This document shows, piece by piece, positions 59,053 to 64,000 of a stretch of DNA of 64,000 nucleotides. A program made the translations under genes and the position numbers. Source of the DNA: Betaproteobacteria bacterium (lineage in GTDB: Bacteria; Pseudomonadota; Gammaproteobacteria; Burkholderiales; Ga0077523); NCBI GenBank assembly GCA_016713305.1, contig JADJPK010000023.1:1-64000 (forward strand). The letters are read 5' to 3'. Below the pieces are notes generated by a model. It was given only the letters and a program-made list of their open reading frames with translations, was not told the origin of the DNA and searched no databases. Numbering within the stretch: the stretch's first letter is position 1; each line of letters opens with the position of its first letter.

Positions 59053-61655
59053 TGCTGCTCCGTCCCTTCCCCGTCCATATCGTCTTCCGGAACGTCCCCG
59101 GCATCCGGCCCGCCGGCGTCCTCGTCCTTTTCCACCACCCGCTCGAGCCCGGCCAGCCGTTCGCCGTCGTCCAGGTCGATCAGCGTGACGCCCTGGGTGA
59201 CCCGCCCCATCTCGCGGATCTCCGACACCCGCGTCCGGATCAGCACCCCGCCGGTGGTGATGAGCATGATTTCATCGTCGGCGTCCACCAGGCGCGCGGC
59301 GACGACATTGCCATTGCGGGCGCTTGTCTGAATAGCGATCGTGCCCTGCGTTCCGCGTCCGTGGCGGGGATACTCGCCCACCGGCGTGCGCTTGCCGAAT
59401 CCCTTCTCCGTCGCGGTCAGCACCGTCTTGCCGGGATCGTCGGCCACCACAAGCGAAATCACACGCTGGCCTTCCAGCAGGCGCATGCCGCGAACCCCCC
59501 GCGCCCCGCGGCCCATCGGGCGTACGTCCGTCTCCACGAACCGGACGGCCTTGCCGGCATTGGAGAAGAGCATGATGTCCTGGCTGCCATCGGTGATCGC
59601 GGAGCCCACCAGGTAGTCCCCTTCGTCCAGGTCCACGGCGATGATGCCGCTCGGTCGCGGACGGGAAAACTCCGACAGGGGCGTCTTCTTGACCGTGCCG
59701 TTGGCGGTCACCATGAACACGAAGTGCTCGTCATCGAACTCCCGCACCGGCAGCACGACGTTGATCTTCTCGTTCTCTTCGAGGGGGAAAAGATTGACCA
59801 CCGGTTTTCCCCGGCTCGCGCGCCCGCCCTGCGGAACCTCGTACACCTTGATCCAGTAGACCCGGCCGCGGTTGGAGAAGCAGAGGATGTAGTCGTGCGT
59901 GTGGGCGACGAAGAGGCTGTCGACAAAATCGTGTTCCTTCGTTGCCGTCGCCTGCTTGCCGCGTCCGCCACGGCGCTGTGCGCGATAGTCCGCCAGCGGC
60001 TGGGACTTGATGTACCCCGTGTGCGAGAGCGTGACGACCAGGTCTTCCGGCGTGATGAGGTCCTCGATCCCGATGTCGTGGGTATTGAGAACAATCTCGC
60101 TCTTGCGCTTGTCGCCGTACTGCGCCTTGATGGCCGCAAGTTCTTCCGCAACGATCGCGGTGATGCGCTCGGGCCGGGCCAGGATGTCCAGCAGGTCGAT
60201 GATGTTGTCGATGACCTCGCGGTATTCCGCCGTGATCTTGTCGCGTTCCAGGCCGGTGAGCCGCTGGAGCTGCATCTCGAGGATGCGCTGGGCCTGCACT
60301 TCGGAGAGCCTGTATCCGTCGGGCCCGAGACCGTAGCCTTCGCCCAGGCCTTCCGGCCGCAAGTTCGACGCTCCGGCACGTTCCAGCATCTCTTCCACGA
60401 GCGTCGAGCGCCACGTGCGCTGGAGCAACTGCACCTTGGCATCGGCCGGAGACGGTGCCGAGCGGATGAGCGCGATGATTTCGTCGACGTTCGACAGGGC
60501 GACCGCCAGACCTTCCAGCACGTGCGCGCGTTCGCGGGCCTTGCGCAGATCGTAGACCGTCCGGCGGTTGACGACCTCGCGGCGATGCCGGAGGAAGGCC
60601 TCGATGATCTCCTTGAGGTTCAGCAGCCTCGGCCGGCCGTCCACGAGCGCCACCATGTTCATGCCGAAGGTGTCCTGCATCTGCGTTTCTTTGTACAGAT
60701 TGTTCAGCACCACCTCGGGCAGCTCGCCGCGCTTCAGCTCGATCACCACGCGCATGCCCGACTTGTCGGACTCGTCGCGGATCTCGGAGATGCCCTCCAG
60801 CTTCTTCTCGCGAACCAGTTCGCCGATCCGGATCAGCAACTGGGCCTTGTTCACCTGGTAAGGAAGCTCGTCGACGATGATCGCCTGGCGGGACCCTTTC
60901 TCGACATCCTCGAAATGTGCCCGCGCCCGCATCACCACACGTCCGCGGCCGGTCCGGTAGCCTTCTCTTACGCCGGCAATCCCGTAGATGATCCCGGCCG
61001 TCGGGAAATCGGGCGCCTGGACGATGTCGATCACCGACTCCAGCGGCGTCTCCGGTTCGTGCAGCACCTTGAGACAGGCATCGACGACATCCGAGAGATT
61101 GTGCGGCGGAATGTTCGTGGCCATGCCGACGGCAATGCCGGCGGAGCCATTGATCAGCAGGTTGGGAATCTTCGACGGGAGAACCAGGGGTTCCTGCTCC
61201 TTGCCGTCGTAGTTGGGCCCGAAATCGACCGTTTCCTTGTCGATGTCGGCCAGCAGTTCCGTCGTGATGCGCTCCAGCCGGCACTCGGTGTAGCGCATCG
61301 CCGCGGCATTGTCGCCGTCGACGGAACCGAAATTGCCCTGCCCGTCGATGAGCGTGTAGCGCAGACTGAAGTCCTGCGCCATGCGCACCAGGGTGTCGTA
61401 GATCGCGTTGTCGCCGTGGGGATGGTACTTACCCATCACGTCGCCCACGACGCGGGCGCATTTGACGTAAGGGCGATTCCATTGAATGTTGGCCTCATGC
61501 ATCGCGAAGAGAATGCGGCGATGCACCGGTTTGAGACCGTCCCGGACATCCGGGAGGGCGCGGCCCACGATGACGCTCATGGCGTAATCCAGGTAGGACC
61601 GGCGCATTTCCTCTTCGAGGGAGACCGGCAGGGTTTCCTTGGCGAACTGCTCCAT
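59049..61655 (-). CDS. gyrA: DNA gyrase subunit A
   Basis: 868 residues, intact. Catalytic Tyr122 in AAAMRYTECRLE; GyrA-box QRRGGRGK; six-blade C-terminal domain; acidic tail (EKDEDAGG...EDDMDGEG). The quinolone region reads YHPHGDNAIYDTLVRMAQ, so Asn occupies the position of E. coli Ser83, while Asp87 is kept. First gene of the long block; the 393-bp region upstream should hold its promoter. Confidence 0.97.
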   Translation of the reverse strand: MEQFAKETLPVSLEEEMRRSYLDYAMSVIVGRALPDVRDGLKPVHRRILFAMHEANIQWNRPYVKCARVVGDVMGKYHPHGDNAIYDTLVRMAQDFSLRYTLIDGQGNFGSVDGDNAAAMRYTECRLERITTELLADIDKETVDFGPNYDGKEQEPLVLPSKIPNLLINGSAGIAVGMATNIPPHNLSDVVDACLKVLHEPETPLESVIDIVQAPDFPTAGIIYGIAGVREGYRTGRGRVVMRARAHFEDVEKGSRQAIIVDELPYQVNKAQLLIRIGELVREKKLEGISEIRDESDKSGMRVVIELKRGELPEVVLNNLYKETQMQDTFGMNMVALVDGRPRLLNLKEIIEAFLRHRREVVNRRTVYDLRKARERAHVLEGLAVALSNVDEIIALIRSAPSPADAKVQLLQRTWRSTLVEEMLERAGASNLRPEGLGEGYGLGPDGYRLSEVQAQRILEMQLQRLTGLERDKITAEYREVIDNIIDLLDILARPERITAIVAEELAAIKAQYGDKRKSEIVLNTHDIGIEDLITPEDLVVTLSHTGYIKSQPLADYRAQRRGGRGKQATATKEHDFVDSLFVAHTHDYILCFSNRGRVYWIKVYEVPQGGRASRGKPVVNLFPLEENEKINVVLPVREFDDEHFVFMVTANGTVKKTPLSEFSRPRPSGIIAVDLDEGDYLVGSAITDGSQDIMLFSNAGKAVRFVETDVRPMGRGARGVRGMRLLEGQRVISLVVADDPGKTVLTATEKGFGKRTPVGEYPRHGRGTQGTIAIQTSARNGNVVAARLVDADDEIMLITTGGVLIRTRVSEIREMGRVTQGVTLIDLDDGERLAGLERVVEKDEDAGGPDAGDVPEDDMDGEGTEQQ

Positions 61656-62048
61656 CGTGCTTGGTGCCTTCGGCGGTGGGCGGATTACGGATGCATGGAG
61701 AGCGATTGCAAGCCCATCGCGGCGCGGATCGGGCCGGCAACCGCAAGCCGCGCGTCACACGGACCGCTCAGGCCAAAACGCTCCTGGAGAAAACCGCGAT
61801 CGTATCATGGCCCCCCTCTCTAGGCACCCTCGCGCGTCGTTTCCGAACGACGGATCACCGACGCCAAATGGCGAAAAAGTCGCGTTCATTCATGTCTGTG
61901 CTATTCTCGAATCACTATAGGAAGAGAGGGTCGACACGCGGTCTTGGCACCATGCCGAAGCCTGGGTCGACACCTGTATCGGGGCGCGGCGCGGGAGGCG
62001 CCGGCGGAGTCAGTCCAGTCAAGAGCAACCCTAGCCATCGGTGACGCC
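61656..62048. other. Divergent intergenic region gyrA / acidic protein
   Basis: 393 bp. Holds promoters for both directions. An A/T-richer patch at about 61880-61925 is the likeliest promoter core for the plus-strand gene, but no -35/-10 pair with correct spacing is clear. No RNA gene seen. Confidence 0.4.
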
Positions 62049-64000
62049 ATGATCGGTATTGCGACGCGGTTCAAACTGAAGAAAACCCTCATCGGAATCG
62101 CTGCAGCCTCGCTGCTCGTTCCCATGGCAAGTTATGCAGACGTGACGCCGGGCCGGTGGATCTTCGACGGCCTGGGCCGCTCGACCCGCGATGGTCAGGG
62201 AAGCACCTGCGTCGGCGCAGGAGGCGACACCCACGCTTTCGATGCGAACCACTGCAACCAGGCCGCGTCCGAGAACCGGACTCAGCAGGATGCCGCGATT
62301 GCCGAGCGCAAAGCAGTGCGCGACGCCAAGGCGTCGGCCAAGGCGGAGGCCATGGACCGCGCGAAGGCCACTCTGCCCGGCGGCCAGTCCGACTTCCGTG
62401 TGCGCCGCAACGGCGGCATCCGGATTCTCGACGGGTTCGGAAGGGAGTGCATCCGTGACGGGTCCAGCGTTGCGCCTTCCGGAGACTGCGGCAACGAATC
62501 ATTCCAGAGTGCGCGGGATACCGAAGAGGCGGTCGCGGCAGCGCGCGGCCAAGCGGGAAGCCAAGGCGGCCGCGGCCGCCCCCAGGGAGCCTGTCGCCCC
62601 CGGCGCATTGCTGTCCGAAGGCGTCTTCGGCTCGTACGTAACGAAGGCGGGCGCCCAGGATCCCTCCAAGGAGATCCGCGATGGCTACGGCCGCAGTTGC
62701 ATCAAGGACGGCCTGTGGACACCCGGCACTGCGAACGAGCAGTGCCATCCCGAACTCTTCAATGAATGGCGGACGGCTCATCCGGCCGCGGAGCCGTCGA
62801 GTGATCTGGCGAAGCGGATCGAGATGCCGCCTCCCGAGGTGGACAGAGCAGCACGTGCGGCGACACCGGTCACGATCGATCCGAACGGTCCGCAGCAGCC
62901 TGATGCGGGTCCGGGCATCGCGCCGCCTCCCGAGAAGGTCGTTTCGACGCCTTCCATCATCGACAACACGCTGCCCACCTTCCCCGTCACCACCTACGCG
63001 GCGGAACCCTCGGCGGAATCTTCCCTGCTCGCATCCGATGACGACGACGATGACGAGGGTGACGACGACGATGAAGTCTCGTCCAACGATACGCCTGATG
63101 ACGACAGCCCGGCGGCCGAGACCGGCGACGGGCCGGCCATGCTGGCAGAAGACGATGCCATGCCGGAACCGGCGCCCGTGGCGGAAGCGGATGACGACGA
63201 AGAGGACGACTCGGTGGCTGCCCTCGACGCCGACGAGGATGGCGGTGACGATCCGGAGGCTGTAGCCGGGGGAGAAGTCATTCGCGACGACGAGAACCTC
63301 GCGCTCGCGGATGAGTCGGATGACACCGAAGCTTCTTCGCTGATGGACGATGAGCACGCTCCACTCCTGGTGGATGACGATGCTGCCGACGCAGCCCCCG
63401 TGGCGGCGGCAGACGCGGACGAAGCGGAAGAGCCCGTGGCTGCTGCCGACGAGACCGAGGATGTCGAAACGGCTTTCCTGGGCGATGTCGAGGAGCCGGC
63501 TCCTCCCGTAGCGGCCCTGGACCCGAACGGCCCGGCACAGCCCGACCCGGGCCCCGGTGTCGCCCCGGCCCCCGAGAGGATCACTCCGTCCACTTCCGTG
63601 GTGGACAACAGCCTGCCTGCCTTCCCCATCACGCGTTACACCGCGGAACCGGCGGAAGATGAAGCGCCCGTCGCCGCCATGATGGACGACGACGACACCG
63701 AAGACGATCAGGTCGCTTCGGTCGAGGAAGACGAAGACGAACCGGTGTTCCCCGCCGATCAGCCTGCCGAAGTGCTCGCGCAGGAAGAGGTCCCGGCCAC
63801 GGCCATGACGGACGACGACGACGCCGAAGACGATCAGGTCGCTGCCGCCGAGGAAGACGAGGACGAACCGCTGTTCCCGGCCGATCAGCCTGCCGACGTG
63901 CTTGCGCAGGAAGAGACGGGAGTGACGGATTCTGCCGAGACGTCATCTCTCGTGGGCGAGGCGGACGACGAGGAACCGGCGGATACGGAGGAAGAAAGCG
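62049..64000 (+). CDS. Exported acidic repeat protein with Cys-containing DGxGR motifs (partial at right edge, one frameshift)
   Basis: ATG 62049 begins a signal peptide (FKLKKTLIGIAAASLLVPMA ending SYAD). Three related blocks follow: IFDGLGRSTRDG..STCVG (about 62157-62216), ILDGFGRECIRDGSSVAP with GDC (about 62418-62490), and EIRDGYGRSCIKDGLWTPGT with EQC (62671-62744), similar to the Cys-containing repeats in front of OmpA domains of betaproteobacterial outer-membrane proteins. After one shift near 62545 the frame stays open to the window end. From about 63020 it is strongly Asp/Glu-rich with internal duplications. The C-terminus, possibly an OmpA domain, is outside the window. Not a named family. 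Confidence 0.6.
62878..63660 (+). repeat. Two copies of a 47-residue DPNGP...PxFPxTxYxAEP module
   Basis: Copy 1 at 62878-63018 and copy 2 at 63520-63660 both read DPNGP.QPD.GPG.AP.PE, then V(V)DN.LP.FP.T.Y.AEP. They are separated by about 500 bp of acidic sequence, so the whole acidic segment may be a duplicated unit. Confidence 0.7.
63682..63933 (+). repeat. Tandem 126-bp (42-residue) acidic repeat
   Basis: Two direct copies: 63682-63807 and 63808-63933, each encoding M(M/T)DDDD.EDDQVA..EEDEDEP, then .FPADQPA.VLAQEE. Nucleotide identity is high except at scattered positions. More copies may lie beyond the edge. Confidence 0.8.

Noticed and set aside
59046..61823. A 925-codon open frame on the plus strand opposite gyrA
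   Set aside because: It mirrors gyrA, which has full family motifs; long antisense frames arise from codon bias in G+C-rich genes. The product has no recognisable domain.
61912..61921. TCACTATAGG, like the 3' half of a T7 promoter
   Set aside because: Only the last ten bases match; the upstream half is absent, and there is no phage context. Taken as chance.
63000..64000. Repeated GACGACGAC tracts as a possible CRISPR or satellite array
   Set aside because: The tracts are in-frame Asp codons inside an open frame; no uniform spacers.

Overview
The window is G+C-rich bacterial chromosome. It is most likely from a betaproteobacterium. The evidence is the long syntenic block gyrA-serC-serA-pheA-hisC-tyrA-aroA/cmk-rpsA-ihfB-lapA-lapB-pyrF-ugd-hldA-hldD-cysM, a GTP-type PEP carboxykinase, two PEP-CTERM surface proteins, MlaA, lapAB and heptose genes (Gram-negative envelope), and protein wording typical of that class. 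I cannot fix the genus. I see no phage, insertion sequence or CRISPR array.

Layout. 1-1.8 kb: unrecognised decayed coding-like sequence and an ankyrin-repeat protein. 1.9-5.0 kb: a PQQ (quinoprotein) alcohol dehydrogenase carrying the extra-aspartate signature of lanthanide enzymes, a di-haem cytochrome c and an alpha/beta hydrolase. 5.1-9.8 kb: a sugar-acid module (RraA-like protein, DgoK, DgoA; divergently an SDR and a GabD-type semialdehyde dehydrogenase). 9.9-18.4 kb: MlaA, then a tightly coupled minus-strand run rhlE > SirB1-like > EamA permease > RlmK-like methyltransferase, a DUF2189 membrane protein, ABC-F protein Uup, and YaeQ. 18.5-24 kb: tRNA-Arg(CCT), an alpha/beta hydrolase, a small membrane protein, a purple-acid-phosphatase-like metallophosphoesterase, a HupE/UreJ_2 membrane protein, two tandem DUF1566 proteins, and HPF. 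24.4-30 kb: SDR and MaoC, a YjfB-like protein, an AI-2E family permease, HtpX, and a second ABC-F protein. 30-38 kb: tRNA cluster Pro-Arg-His, a small HTH regulator, two PEP-CTERM proteins, an SDR, an EEP-family nuclease, a two-component system and tRNA-Ser. 38-41 kb: a Bax inhibitor-1 protein, RlmD and a 3'-5' exonuclease. 41-62 kb: pckG, then convergently the conserved block from gyrA (upstream) to cysM (downstream). The window ends inside a highly acidic, repeat-rich exported protein.

How genes work together. The gyrA-cysM block joins serine, aromatic and histidine amino-acid synthesis with translation (S1), nucleoid structure (IHF), LPS assembly control (LapAB), pyrimidine synthesis, and nucleotide-sugar/heptose supply for LPS. 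Most junctions are overlapping stop/start codons. The 1.9-9.8 kb part looks catabolic: periplasmic alcohol oxidation passing electrons to cytochrome c, and degradation of a 2-keto-3-deoxy sugar acid.

A major caveat is quality. In roughly the first 24 kb almost every gene is split by one or more single-base shifts, although residues of the correct family continue in the next frame. From about 32 kb to 62 kb nearly all genes are intact. I therefore treat most shifts on the left as sequence or assembly errors and give gene spans across them. Two genes (the quinoprotein dehydrogenase and cysM) also appear to lack internal blocks of about 70-90 residues.
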